From Sphingomonas kyeonggiensis (GTDB lineage: Bacteria; Pseudomonadota; Alphaproteobacteria; Sphingomonadales; Sphingomonadaceae): 64,000 nt of DNA. Shown here piece after piece: positions 1 to 8,855 of this stretch. Both the position numbers and the translations under genes were made by a program. Location of the stretch: NCBI RefSeq assembly GCF_014204495.1, contig NZ_JACHLN010000005.1, positions 124,001-188,000 of the forward strand. The letters run 5' to 3'. The notes under the pieces are model-generated. The model searched no databases. It was not told the DNA's origin and was given only the letters and a program-made list of their open reading frames with translations. The number at the start of each line of letters is the position of its first letter. Within the stretch, counting starts at the first letter, position 1.

Positions 1-398
1 CGCGCATCACCAAGGCGCAGCTCAACGCGATCATCCGCAAGCGGCTGGAGCGGCTGATGGGCGAGATCCAGAAGGAGCTGAAGAAGCTGAGCTTCGAGGA
101 TCCGGCCGGCCGCCAGATCGTCCTGACCGGCGGCGGTGCCGAGCTGAAGGGCGTCGCCGATTACGCCCAGCAGTTCCTGGGCAGCGCGGTGCGCGTCGGC
201 CGGCCCAAGGGGCTGGTGGCGCTGCCGGAAGCGCATGCCGGCCCGGCCTTCGCCACGCTGGCGGGCCTGGCGCGCTTCGCCGCGGCCAACCCGATCGACC
301 TGCGCACGCTGGAGCCCAGTCGGCACCAGATGGTCACCCGGACCAACCCGGGAGCCCTGTTCCAGCGGCTAATCGCGGCATTCCGGGCAAATTATTAG
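1..398 (+). CDS. ftsA: Cell division protein FtsA, C-terminal part (gene starts before the window)
   Basis: This is the last 131 or so residues of an actin-like ATPase that ties FtsZ to the inner membrane at the division site. The reading frame is open from base 3, with no start codon needed inside the window. A Gly-rich stretch, LTGGGAELKG, matches the adenosine-binding motif of the actin fold near the C-terminus of FtsA, and the protein ends in an amphipathic tail (FQRLIAAFRANY) like the FtsA membrane-targeting helix. ftsZ follows after 115 bases, the usual order at the end of the dcw cluster. The identity rests on motif plus neighbour; the catalytic first half cannot be seen. Confidence 0.9.
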   Translation, partial: RITKAQLNAIIRKRLERLMGEIQKELKKLSFEDPAGRQIVLTGGGAELKGVADYAQQFLGSAVRVGRPKGLVALPEAHAGPAFATLAGLARFAAANPIDLRTLEPSRHQMVTRTNPGALFQRLIAAFRANY

Positions 399-513
399 AA
401 GAAATGCGTTGGTAACTTCGCGTTCCCTCTAGAGTCGCCCTCCGCGTTCGTGCAGAACGGGCGACAGATTACGCGTTCGTGACAGGCCACCCGGACGCAG
501 GGAGACTAAGGCG

Positions 514-2043
514 ATGAGTATCGATTTCCTTCCGCCCGACGTGGACGAGCTGACCCCCAAGATCACCGTAGTCGGTGTGGGCGGCGCGGGCGGCAACGCG
601 ATCGCGAACATGATCCGCGCGGACGTGCAGGGCGTCGACTTCATTGTCGCCAACACCGATGCGCAGGCGCTCAAGCAGTCGAGCGCGGGCCACCGCATCC
701 AGCTCGGCGCCAAGATCACCCAGGGCCTGGGTGCCGGCAGCCGTCCCGAGATCGGCCGCGCCGCCGCCGAAGAGACGATCGACAACGTCCAGAAGGCGCT
801 TGAGGGCGCCCACATGGTGTTCATCGCTGCCGGTATGGGCGGCGGCACCGGTACCGGCGCCGCGCCGGTCATCGCCAAGGCGGCCCGCGACATGGGCATC
901 CTGACGGTGGGCGTGGTCACCCGGCCGTTCGCCTTCGAGGGCAAGCGCCGTGCGGCTTCGGCCGAGGCAGGCATCAACGAACTGCAGAAGTACGTCGATA
1001 CCCTGATCGTCATCCCGAACCAGAACCTCTTCCTGATCGCCAATGCGAACACGACCTTCAAGGAAGCGTTCGAGATGGCCGACGAGGTGCTGCAGCAGGG
1101 CGTGCGCGGCATCACCGACCTGATGGTCATGCCGGGCCTCATCAACCTCGACTTCGCCGACGTCCGTTCGGTGATGCAGGAGATGGGCAAGGCGATGATG
1201 GGCACCGGCGAGGCCGAGGGCGACGACCGCGCGCTCATCGCCGCGCAGAAGGCGATCGCCAATCCGCTGCTGGACGGCGTGAGCATGAACGGCGCCAAGG
1301 GCGTGATCGTCTCGATCACCGGCGGCGAGGACATGCGCCTGCTCGAAGTCGACGAAGCCGCCAACCATATCCGCGAGCTGGTCGATCCGGACGCGAACAT
1401 CATCTGGGGTTCGGCGTTCAATCCAGAGCTCGAGGGCAAGATCCGCGTCTCGGTCGTCGCGACCGGCATCGACGCCGAAGCGCAGCCGGTGGCCGCGCCG
1501 CGCGCCGCCGAGCAGCCGCGCGTCTTCTCCTTCTCGACCCCGCGCCGCACCGCGGCCGAGCCGGCGCCTGCCGCCGCGCCCGAGCCCGAGGCTGCAGCCG
1601 AGCCGGTTGCCGAGGAAGCGCCGCTCGCACCGCCGATTCCCGAGGCCTATGAGCCCGTCGCCGAGGAGCCCGTGTCGCTCGCGCCGCCGGTGCCCGAAGC
1701 CTATGAGCCCGAGCCGCAGCCGGCCGCGCCGGTCCAGTCCAACTGGGTCGATGACGGCAAGGACGAGGACGAGCTGGTCCTCGGTGCTGACAGCCTGGTG
1801 CCCGAGGCGCCCGTCGCCCCGATCGACGAGCCTGCCGCGACGCCGACCACGCGCCGCCGCTGGCTGACCGGCGGGGACGAGGAAGAAGCTTCGCCGCTGG
1901 TCGAGAAGCCGGCCAAGAAGAGCGGCGGCACGCTGTTCGAGCGCATGGCGATGGCCTCGCGCGGTGCCTCCAAGTCGGAAGACGAGGCGGACAAGGATCC
2001 GCTCGACATTCCGCGCTTCCTGCGCAGCCAGAACAACCAGTAA
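514..2043 (+). CDS. ftsZ: Cell division GTPase FtsZ
   Basis: Tubulin-like GTPase that polymerises into the Z ring. Residues 1-320 form the conserved GTPase core: the N-terminal GVGGAGGNA nucleotide loop (about 21-29), the tubulin signature GGGTGTG at 109-115, and the T7-loop region around residue 210 (PGLINLDFADV). Residues 330-490 are a long, low-complexity Pro/Ala/Glu linker with near repeats of the type PP-PEAYEP. The last residues (LDIPRFLRSQNNQ) are the conserved C-terminal peptide that binds FtsA and other partners. At 509 residues it is longer than the E. coli protein because of the linker, which is normal for Alphaproteobacteria. The ATG follows a GGGAGA ribosome site. Confidence 0.98.
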   Translation: MSIDFLPPDVDELTPKITVVGVGGAGGNAIANMIRADVQGVDFIVANTDAQALKQSSAGHRIQLGAKITQGLGAGSRPEIGRAAAEETIDNVQKALEGAHMVFIAAGMGGGTGTGAAPVIAKAARDMGILTVGVVTRPFAFEGKRRAASAEAGINELQKYVDTLIVIPNQNLFLIANANTTFKEAFEMADEVLQQGVRGITDLMVMPGLINLDFADVRSVMQEMGKAMMGTGEAEGDDRALIAAQKAIANPLLDGVSMNGAKGVIVSITGGEDMRLLEVDEAANHIRELVDPDANIIWGSAFNPELEGKIRVSVVATGIDAEAQPVAAPRAAEQPRVFSFSTPRRTAAEPAPAAAPEPEAAAEPVAEEAPLAPPIPEAYEPVAEEPVSLAPPVPEAYEPEPQPAAPVQSNWVDDGKDEDELVLGADSLVPEAPVAPIDEPAATPTTRRRWLTGGDEEEASPLVEKPAKKSGGTLFERMAMASRGASKSEDEADKDPLDIPRFLRSQNNQ

Positions 2044-2132
2044 GCCATTCGTCGCCGGCCGGTCTCGCTTCGGCGAACCGTGCCGGCGCCGTCATTGGCG
2101 GTTCAGCGCAATTGCGCGCAGGTGGCGGGGAC

Positions 2133-4031
2133 ATGAACCGGAATCGCTTTATCGGCATCGCTGTGCTGGCCCTTGCGTCCGCGCAGGCCGTGCCCTCGTT
2201 CGCCCAGACCGAAGTCGTCGCCCAGGCCAATCCCGATGCGGACCGGCTGGCCAATGACATCCGCATGCTCGCCAGCGATCCGCGCGACCTGACGACGCTG
2301 GTCGATGCCGGGATGACCAGCGCGCGGCTGGGCGATACCTCCGCCGCGCTTGCCTTCTTCCAGCGGGCCGAAGTGATCAGCTCTACCGATCCGCGCATTT
2401 CGGCGGGCCGGGCGATGGTGCTGGTCCGGCTCGAGCGGCCGGGCGAGGCGCTGCGCCTGTTCCAGTCGGCCGAGGCGCACGGGCTGGAGCCGCGCAACTA
2501 CGCCTCCGATCGCGGCTTCGCCTATGACCTGCTCGGCCAGCCGCTGCTCGCCCAGCGCGACTACAAGCTCGCGCTCGCCGGCGACCGAGACGATGCCGAG
2601 ACGATGCGCCGTTTTGCGCTGTCACTGGGCATCACCGGCGACAAGGACGAGGCGATGCGCGTGCTCGATCCGCTGCTCCGCCGCAGCGATCGTGCCGCCT
2701 GGCGCGCGCGCGCCTTCATCCTGGCGATGAATGGCGACACGGCGGGGGCGGAGAAGATCGCCTCCAGCATGATGCCGGGCACCATGGGCCAGTCGCTGAT
2801 CCCGTTCTTCCGCCGGCTTGGCGGGCTGAGCCCGGCGGACCGTGCCTTTGCCGTGCATTTCGGCGAGCTGTCGCCGACCCAGGCGCGGCTTGCCGATGCG
2901 CGGATGGCGCCCGATCTGCCGCGCTACGTGCCGACGCCGCGCCCGGTGCAGGTCGCCGTCGCCCAGCCGGTGGCACCTCCGCCCGAGCCCAAGGGCAGGG
3001 ACCGCCGCTCGCGCAAGGATCGCGAGCGTGACCAGAAGCTCGCCGCTGTCGCTGCCGTGCGCCCGGCGCCGGCACCCCAGCCGGCGCCCGAAGAGAATCT
3101 GCCGCCCCCGCCGCGCTTCGTGGCGCCGCCCGCCGAGATCGTCCAGCCGATCCCGCAGCCGAAGCGCGAGGAAGAGCCGAGCGAGACCAGCGAGCGGCCG
3201 GTGCCGGCGCCGGTTCGTCCGACGCCAGCGCCTGCGCCGGTTCGGATGGCGGCTGCTCCCACGCCGACGCCAGCTCCTGTGCGGCCAGCGCCTGCACCAA
3301 CCCCGGTTACGCCTGCTCCGGCGCCTGGGCCGGTCACGCTCGCGCGTGCCGAACCCGTGGTGCAGCCGGTTCGGCAAGCGCCGCCGCGTTCCGAGCCTAC
3401 CCCGCCGGGACCGGCCAAGGTGGGGCAGGAGGATTCGGTGCTTGCCGCGATCGTCGGCGGGATCACCATTCCGGCCGAGGAACTCGCCACCGTCACCGCG
3501 ACGCCGATCGATCCGGTGCCGACCGCCGCGCCCGAACCGCCGCCGGTGCGCGTCGCCGAGGCCAAGCCGGTGCCGCCGGTGAAGCCCAAGCCCGAGCCGG
3601 TCGTCGCCAAGCCCGATCCGAAGAAGCCGGATCCCAAGGCCAAGTCCGACCCCAAGGCCAAGACGCCGCCCGAGGATGCGAAGAAGGGCGGCAAGCCCGA
3701 TCCGAAGGACGCCAAGGCGAAGAAGCCCGAGCCCAAGAAGCCGGATCCGGCCAAGACCGATCCGAGCCGCATCTGGGTGCAGGTCGCCGGCGGCGCCAAC
3801 CCGGATACGCTGGCCAAGGCCTGGAAGGGCGTTGTCGCCAAGGCGCCGGCGCTGATGAAGGGCAAGGGCGCCTGGACCACGCCACTGCGCGCCACCAACC
3901 GCGTGCTCGCCGGCCCGTTCAAGACCAGCGCCGAGGCCCAGGCCTTCGTCAACGCGCTGGGCAAGGAAGGCGTGTCGGGCTTCGTCTTCACCAGCGAGGC
4001 CGGGCAGAAGGTCACCAAGCTGGGGCTATAG
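2133..4031 (+). CDS. Exported TPR protein with C-terminal SPOR domain
   Basis: The start at 2133 (ATG after GGCGGGG) gives a clean Sec signal peptide ending near SFAQ (about residue 25); an upstream TTG at 2112 would add seven residues and is less likely. Residues 30-240 are helical and TPR-like (gain of repeated A-x-x-F/L-x-x-A patterns). About 250-540 is a Pro-rich linker, with a Lys/Pro/Asp-rich section (KPDPKKPDPKAK type) near 500-540. The last 85 residues fit a SPOR fold, which binds denuded peptidoglycan at division septa. Position directly behind ftsZ supports a role in septal cell-wall work. Specific partner unknown. Confidence 0.8.
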   Translation: MNRNRFIGIAVLALASAQAVPSFAQTEVVAQANPDADRLANDIRMLASDPRDLTTLVDAGMTSARLGDTSAALAFFQRAEVISSTDPRISAGRAMVLVRLERPGEALRLFQSAEAHGLEPRNYASDRGFAYDLLGQPLLAQRDYKLALAGDRDDAETMRRFALSLGITGDKDEAMRVLDPLLRRSDRAAWRARAFILAMNGDTAGAEKIASSMMPGTMGQSLIPFFRRLGGLSPADRAFAVHFGELSPTQARLADARMAPDLPRYVPTPRPVQVAVAQPVAPPPEPKGRDRRSRKDRERDQKLAAVAAVRPAPAPQPAPEENLPPPPRFVAPPAEIVQPIPQPKREEEPSETSERPVPAPVRPTPAPAPVRMAAAPTPTPAPVRPAPAPTPVTPAPAPGPVTLARAEPVVQPVRQAPPRSEPTPPGPAKVGQEDSVLAAIVGGITIPAEELATVTATPIDPVPTAAPEPPPVRVAEAKPVPPVKPKPEPVVAKPDPKKPDPKAKSDPKAKTPPEDAKKGGKPDPKDAKAKKPEPKKPDPAKTDPSRIWVQVAGGANPDTLAKAWKGVVAKAPALMKGKGAWTTPLRATNRVLAGPFKTSAEAQAFVNALGKEGVSGFVFTSEAGQKVTKLGL

Positions 4032-4061
4032 CCGTCATCTCCGCCTGCGCGGGGATGACGG
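4032..4061. repeat. Short palindrome between SPOR gene and dgt
   Basis: The arms CCGTCATC and GATGACGG flank a CG-rich centre. It resembles one half of the longer inverted repeat at 48011-48092, so it is probably a solitary member of that repeat family. It may also act as a weak terminator. Confidence 0.55.
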
Positions 4062-4089
4062 GTGAGGCGGAGCCTGTTAGGGCACGCGC

Positions 4090-5256
4090 GTGAAAGCGAT
4101 TTCTCCCTGGGCCTCCACGCCTGAAGCCAGCCGCGGCCGTCTCCATCCCGAGCCCGGCGGCACCGCCCGGGGGCCGCGCGACGCCTTCCAGCGCGACCGC
4201 GACCGGATCATCCATTCGATCAGCTTCCGGCGGCTGCGCCACAAGACCCAGGTGTTCATGGCGCCCGATGGCGACCATTTCCGGGTGCGGCTCACCCACA
4301 GCCTGGAGGTTGCGCAGATCGGCCGGGCGATCGCGCGGACGCTCGGGCTCAACGAGGACCTGACCGAGGCTTTGTGCCTGGCCCACGACATCGGCCATCC
4401 GCCCTTCGGCCATGCCGGCGAGAAGGCGCTGGGCGAGGCGCTGGCCGGGCAGGGCGGGTTCGACCATAACGGCAACACGCTGCGCACCCTGACCACGATC
4501 GAGCGACCCTATCCGGCCTGGGACGGGCTCAACCTGACCTGGGACACGCTGGAGGGGCTGGCCAAGCATAACGGCCCGATCGCGCACCCGGAATGGGCGC
4601 TGGCCGAGGCGGATGCGGCGTTCCCGCTCGAGCTGGAGAGCTGGGCGTCGCTCGAGGCGCAGGTCGCGGCGATCGCCGACGACATCGCCTATGACAATCA
4701 CGACATCGATGACGGGCTGCGCGCCGGACTGCTCCAGCTCGATCAGCTGTTCGAGCTGCCGATGGTCGCCGAGGGCTGGCGGCAGGTGGAGGCGAAGTTC
4801 CCCGGCTGCGAGCGGCGGCGGCTGATCAGCGAGCTGATCCGCGCCCAGATCGGGCTGATGGTCAACGACCTGATCGAGGCGACCCGCGCGCGCATCGCCG
4901 AGAGCGGCGTCGAGACGGTGGCGGATGTCCGCGCGGCGGGGCGGGTGCTCGCCCATTTCTCCGACGGGATGCGCGAGGCGGAACGCGGGCTGAAGCGCTT
5001 CATGTACGCCAATCTCTATCACCATCCGAGCCAGCTGGCGGCTGCGGACGCGGCGCATACGGTCGTGGCAGGGCTGTTCGCCGCCTATCGCGACGATCCC
5101 AGGCTGATGCCGGCCGAATGGGCCGAAGCGCTGCCCGAGGCGGAACCCGCGCGCAGCCGGCACATCGCCGACTTCATCGCCGGCATGACCGACCGCTACG
5201 CCATCGCCCGCTACAAGCAGCTGGTCGGCACGATCGACTTGCCCGAAGGGTTCTGA
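4090..5256 (+). CDS. dgt: Deoxyguanosinetriphosphate triphosphohydrolase-like protein
   Basis: HD-domain dNTPase of the dGTPase family, hydrolysing dNTPs to nucleoside and triphosphate and helping set the dNTP pool. The metal-binding residues are visible: RLTHSLEVAQIGR (first His, near residue 75), then the HD pair in LCLAHDIGHPPFGHAGE (about 97-113), and a later Asp in ADDIAYDNHDIDD. The N-terminal motif DRDRIIHSISFRRLRHKTQVF is typical of the type 2 subfamily. Length 388 fits. The start is GTG at 4090. In many Alphaproteobacteria dgt directly precedes argS; here argS lies 5.9 kb downstream, which suggests an insertion between them. Confidence 0.93.
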   Translation: MKAISPWASTPEASRGRLHPEPGGTARGPRDAFQRDRDRIIHSISFRRLRHKTQVFMAPDGDHFRVRLTHSLEVAQIGRAIARTLGLNEDLTEALCLAHDIGHPPFGHAGEKALGEALAGQGGFDHNGNTLRTLTTIERPYPAWDGLNLTWDTLEGLAKHNGPIAHPEWALAEADAAFPLELESWASLEAQVAAIADDIAYDNHDIDDGLRAGLLQLDQLFELPMVAEGWRQVEAKFPGCERRRLISELIRAQIGLMVNDLIEATRARIAESGVETVADVRAAGRVLAHFSDGMREAERGLKRFMYANLYHHPSQLAAADAAHTVVAGLFAAYRDDPRLMPAEWAEALPEAEPARSRHIADFIAGMTDRYAIARYKQLVGTIDLPEGF

Positions 5257-5263
5257 ACACAAG

Positions 5264-5293
5264 AAAGGCCGGAGCGTTGCCGCCCCGGCCTTT
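5264..5293. terminator. Bidirectional rho-independent terminator
   Basis: Arms AAAGGCCGG and CCGGCCTTT enclose a 12-base loop. It lies between the convergent ends of dgt and the small secreted protein gene and can serve both. Confidence 0.8.
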
Positions 5294-5321
5294 CGTTCAG
5301 CCCCAGAGGGAGGGGGCTAGC

Positions 5322-5597
5322 TCAGCGTGCGGCCAGAACCGCGCCGCTCTTGTCCTTCGGCGCGCGGAACGAGACGCGGGTGTCGTTGACGTAACCGTCG
5401 ACCCAGCCGTTCTTCACGTTCAGGCGGAATTCGCCGCCCTTGTTGGTGCGGCCTTCGAGCACCTGGACCTTGTCCTTGCTGGTGACCGAATAGGTGTAGG
5501 TCACGCCTTCATGGGTGAAGCTGCGCTCGCCGGCGATCGCGGCGGGGGCGGTGAAGGCGAGAGTGGCGGCGGCAGCCGCGAAAAGGAACTTCGTCAC
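5322..5597 (-). CDS. Small secreted protein, unknown function
   Basis: A 91-residue protein starting at GTG 5597 behind a strong AAGGAGA site, so the longer open frame upstream is not coding. Residues 1-22 are a Sec signal peptide (FLFAAAAATLAF, cleavage after AIAG). The mature part, about 69 residues, is polar and beta-like: RSFTHEGVTYTYSVTSKD, then VLEGRTNKGGEFRLNVKNGWVDGYVNDTRVSF. It has no Cys. Small proteins of this pattern are common in sphingomonads but I know of no assigned role. It stands alone, convergent with dgt, in the segment that separates dgt from argS. Confidence 0.75.
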   Translation of the reverse strand: MTKFLFAAAAATLAFTAPAAIAGERSFTHEGVTYTYSVTSKDKVQVLEGRTNKGGEFRLNVKNGWVDGYVNDTRVSFRAPKDKSGAVLAAR

Positions 5598-5824
5598 GAT
5601 CTTTCTCCTTATTGATAAAGAAGCCAGATCAGCATCCAATATGTTCTGTTCTTGCGCCGAGTTATGTTGCGACGCAGCAAAAGCATCAATCGCAAAGAAA
5701 GTCGGGCCCAGTTGCAGAAAACGCAACCGGTGAAGCGTTGCATGCAGGCGACGAGTCGAAAGTCTGGCAAACTTCTGCGACACTTGGGACGTATTCCGGA
5801 GAAATACCGTTACAGGGGAGTCGC

Positions 5825-7360
5825 ATGTCGGACGCCAGTATCGCGCGAAACCGCTTCGGGCTCGGCGCCAGGCCGGGCGAGGATGTGGGGAGCGATCCCC
5901 GTAAATGGCTCGCCGGGCAGATCGCCGCCTTTGATCCGCGACCCCAGGCGATCGCCGCCCAGGCATCGAGCGCGCAGGTCGCAAGCGAGCTTGCCGATTT
6001 CTATGAGCGCCAGCGGCTGCTCCGGCTGGAGAACCCCAAGCCGAAACCCGCTGCCGTAGCGCCCGCCAAACCAGCCGGCGTGCAACCGGCGATGGCCGAG
6101 GGCATGGCGATGCAGGACATGCAGGCCGCGGCACCGGCGATGCAGGGAGCCCCGGCGGCCAAGCCGGTCTATCAGGGCGAGGATGCCGCGATGATCGCCC
6201 GGCGCGAGGCGCGGCGGGTGCAGCAACAGGCCTATGTCGGCATGGTCTCGGCCCGGGCGCTGACCGCAATCACCTCGCCGACGCCCTTTGCCGAGCGGCT
6301 CGTCCATTTCTGGGCGAACCATTTCGCGGTCTCGGCCGACAAGCTCGAGCTGGTCGGGCTGTCGGGCACGATGGAGTTCGAGGCGATCCGCCCGCATGTG
6401 ATGGGCAAGTTCGGCGACATGCTCAACGCGGTCGAGCGCCATCCGGCGATGCTGCTCTATCTCGACCAGGCGGTGTCGGTCGGCCCCAACAGTGCGGTAG
6501 CGCAGCGCCAGCGCGGGCGGCGCAGTGGCCTCAACGAGAATCTGGCGCGCGAGATCATGGAGCTTCACACGCTCGGCGTGCGCAGCGTCTACACCCAGGC
6601 GGACGTCACCGAATTCGCCCGGGCGATGACCGGCTTCACCGTGGCGGGTATCGGGCGCGGGCCAGGCGCGCGCTATGTCGGCGCCGCCGACGGCCAGCCG
6701 GGCAGCTTCCTGTTCGCCGACCGGATGCATGAGCCGGGCACCCGCACGATCCTGGGCAAGCAATGGAGCGCGCAAGGCGAAGAGCAGGCGAGCGAAGTGC
6801 TCGACTATCTCGCCACCCATCCGGCGACCGCGAAGCATATCGCTACCAAGCTCGCCCGCCATTTCGCCAGTGACGATCCGCCCGCGCCGCTGGTCGCGCG
6901 GCTGCAAAAGGCGTTCCTGTCCTCGGGCGGCGACCTGCCGACCGTTTACCGCGCGCTGATCGCCTCGCCGGAGTGCTGGTCGCCGACGCCGGCCAAGTTC
7001 AAGTCGCCCTGGGAGTGGTCGATCTCGGCGATGCGCGCGCTCGGCACGCAGCAGGTACAGCCCCAGGCAGTCAACGGCCTGATGGGGCAGCTCGGCCAGC
7101 CGACCTGGAAGCCGGGATCGCCGGCGGGCTGGGACGATGTCGCCGGCGCCTGGGCCGGGCCGGATGCGGTGATGCGCCGGGTCGAGGCGGCCGAGCGCAT
7201 GGCTGCCCGCGCCAAGGACACGATCGACGCCCGCCAGCGCGCCGCCGAGCTGTTCCCCGGCACGCTTACCCCCTCGACCACCCAGTCGATCGCGCGTGCC
7301 GAGAGCCCGGGCCAGGGCCTCGCCCTGATGCTTGTCTCGCCCGAATTCATGCGGAGGTGA
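5825..7360 (+). CDS. DUF1800 family protein
   Basis: A 511-residue member of the DUF1800 family, starting at ATG 5825 after AGGGGAG. The family hallmarks are visible: the N-terminal SIARNRFGLGARPG, RLVHFWANHFAVS near residue 160, the NENLAREIMELHTLGV motif near 240, VTEFARAMTGFTV, and the C-terminal LALMLVSPEFMRR. A Pro/Ala/Met-rich insertion sits near residues 75-115. No clear signal peptide is seen at this start. DUF1800 genes almost always sit directly before a DUF1501 gene, as here with a four-base gap. The pair is widespread but its biochemical role is not established; DUF1501 relates to sulfatase-like folds. Confidence 0.92.
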   Translation: MSDASIARNRFGLGARPGEDVGSDPRKWLAGQIAAFDPRPQAIAAQASSAQVASELADFYERQRLLRLENPKPKPAAVAPAKPAGVQPAMAEGMAMQDMQAAAPAMQGAPAAKPVYQGEDAAMIARREARRVQQQAYVGMVSARALTAITSPTPFAERLVHFWANHFAVSADKLELVGLSGTMEFEAIRPHVMGKFGDMLNAVERHPAMLLYLDQAVSVGPNSAVAQRQRGRRSGLNENLAREIMELHTLGVRSVYTQADVTEFARAMTGFTVAGIGRGPGARYVGAADGQPGSFLFADRMHEPGTRTILGKQWSAQGEEQASEVLDYLATHPATAKHIATKLARHFASDDPPAPLVARLQKAFLSSGGDLPTVYRALIASPECWSPTPAKFKSPWEWSISAMRALGTQQVQPQAVNGLMGQLGQPTWKPGSPAGWDDVAGAWAGPDAVMRRVEAAERMAARAKDTIDARQRAAELFPGTLTPSTTQSIARAESPGQGLALMLVSPEFMRR

Positions 7361-7364
7361 TCCG

Positions 7365-8522
7365 ATGACCGCACTTTCCCGTCGCAACTTCGTGGGCCTG
7401 GGCGCTTCCGCCATGCTCGCCACCGCCTTCGGCTCGCGCATTGCCTTTGCCCGCGCGGCGACCGATCGGCGCTTCGTCTTCATCATCCAGCGTGGTGCCG
7501 CCGACGGCCTGCACACCGTCGCGCCGGTGGGCGATCCTGCCTATGCCGGGCAGCGTGGGGCGCTGGCGGAGGAATTCGCCGCGGCACCGAAGCTCAACGA
7601 CATGTTCGCGCTGCATCCGGCGATGAAGAACGTCATGGGGCTATATGGCGCCAAGCAGGCGCTGTTCCTGCATGCCGTCGCCTCGCCCTATCGCGACCGC
7701 TCGCATTTCGATGGGCAGAACGTACTCGAGACCGGCGGCACCTCGGCCTATCAGCTCAAGGACGGCTGGCTGAACCGGCTGCTGACCATGCTGCCTGCCG
7801 ACGACAAGGCGATCGCGCTGGCCGCGACCGTGCCGATGGCGCTGCGCGGGCCGGTCGAGGTGGCGAGCTATGCACCCTCGTCGCTGCCCGACGCTTCGGA
7901 CGATCTGCTCGCCCGGGTGAGCCAGATGTACCAGGGCGATGCCCAGCTCCACGGCATCTGGGAACAGGCGACCGCCACCCGCATGCTGACCGGAGACCTT
8001 GCCTCGAACAACGGCAAGAACGCAGCCGATACCGGCACGCTCACCGCCAAGATGCTCGCGGCGCCGGGTGGGTCGCGCATCGCGATGATCGAGACCGGCG
8101 GCTGGGACACCCATGCCGGGCAGAAGGGGCGGCTGCAGGGCCAGCTCAACGGGCTCGACCAGATGATCGGCGCGCTCAAGACCGGCCTCGGCCCGCTGTG
8201 GAGCAATACGGTGGTGCTGGTCGCCACCGAGTTCGGTCGCACGGTGAAGGTCAACGGCACCCAGGGTACCGATCACGGCACCGGTTCGGTCGCGATGCTG
8301 ATGGGCGGCGCGGTGAACGGGGGCAGGGTGCTTGCCGACTGGCCGGGCCTGGCGGATGCGGCGCTCTACGAGAGCCGCGACCTCAAGCCGACGCTGGGGC
8401 TCGACGCGGTGATCGGCTCGACGCTGGCCACCCATTTCGACCTGTCGCCGCAGACCGCGGCGCGCAAGCTGTTTCCCGATGTGCAGATGGCCAGGCCGTT
8501 GCAGGACCTGCTGCGCGCCTGA
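7365..8522 (+). CDS. DUF1501 family protein, Tat-exported
   Basis: A 385-residue protein whose N-terminus, MTALSRRNFVGLGASAML, carries a twin-arginine signal (S-R-R-N-F) followed by a hydrophobic run and cleavage near FARA. Family motifs include FIIQRGAADGLHTVAPVGDPAY near residue 45, HFDGQNVLETGG, IETGGWDTHAGQ near 240, and VLVATEFGRTVKVNGTQGTDHGTGSVAMLMGG near 280; these contain the Asp/His residues that in the alkaline phosphatase-like superfamily bind metal. It follows the DUF1800 gene with four bases between, so the two are surely cotranscribed. The window also encodes TatABC. Confidence 0.92.
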   Translation: MTALSRRNFVGLGASAMLATAFGSRIAFARAATDRRFVFIIQRGAADGLHTVAPVGDPAYAGQRGALAEEFAAAPKLNDMFALHPAMKNVMGLYGAKQALFLHAVASPYRDRSHFDGQNVLETGGTSAYQLKDGWLNRLLTMLPADDKAIALAATVPMALRGPVEVASYAPSSLPDASDDLLARVSQMYQGDAQLHGIWEQATATRMLTGDLASNNGKNAADTGTLTAKMLAAPGGSRIAMIETGGWDTHAGQKGRLQGQLNGLDQMIGALKTGLGPLWSNTVVLVATEFGRTVKVNGTQGTDHGTGSVAMLMGGAVNGGRVLADWPGLADAALYESRDLKPTLGLDAVIGSTLATHFDLSPQTAARKLFPDVQMARPLQDLLRA

Positions 8523-8529
8523 ACCGACG

Positions 8530-8551
8530 GCTCGCCGGAGATCCGGCGAGC
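8530..8551 (+). terminator. Hairpin behind the DUF1800-DUF1501 pair
   Basis: Arms GCTCGCCGG and CCGGCGAGC enclose a four-base loop (AGAT) eight bases behind the stop. There is no proper T tract, so termination is only probable. Confidence 0.5.
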
Positions 8552-8629
8552 GCTCCTCTCTGACGAAGTGCCTCGGGTCCGGTCGGCTACGGCCGGGCGG
8601 GCTCGCGGCTGTCTGATGGTGTCGTAACT

Positions 8630-8653
8630 TACATACATTCTTGATTGCATGTA
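8630..8653. promoter_or_regulatory. Putative TetR/AcrR-type operator
   Basis: A 24-base imperfect palindrome with half sites TACATACATT and ATTGCATGTA around a CTTG centre. The left half is identical to the half site of the E. coli AcrR operator as I remember it, and the right half differs in two bases. It lies upstream of the secreted hydrolase gene; the TetR protein encoded at 10321-10980 has an AcrR-like recognition helix and is the natural candidate to bind it. Confidence 0.5.
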
Positions 8654-8855
8654 AATGTGCGGCTAGCCTTTGGTCACCGGCGGAGACCGGGGATCGGGAG
8701 AGGATATCACTGCATCGAAGCCCAGGGGGCCGGTGCGCCATACGCGAAAACCAGCTTCTGCTCGCCACTCCGCGCGGCCGAACCCTTCGGCCCGGCACCA
8801 ATTCGCCACACCGATACGGTTCGAAGGAGAAAACGATAAACGCAAGGAGAGGCAG

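Larger units (their letters stand above)
8523..8855. other. Intergenic region, 333 bases
   Basis: No gene seen. It contains a small hairpin directly behind the DUF1501 stop (8530-8551), an AcrR-operator-like palindrome (8630-8653), and about 200 bases of leader before the hydrolase start. The segment around 8625-8655 is clearly more AT-rich than its surroundings, as expected of a promoter. Confidence 0.6.
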
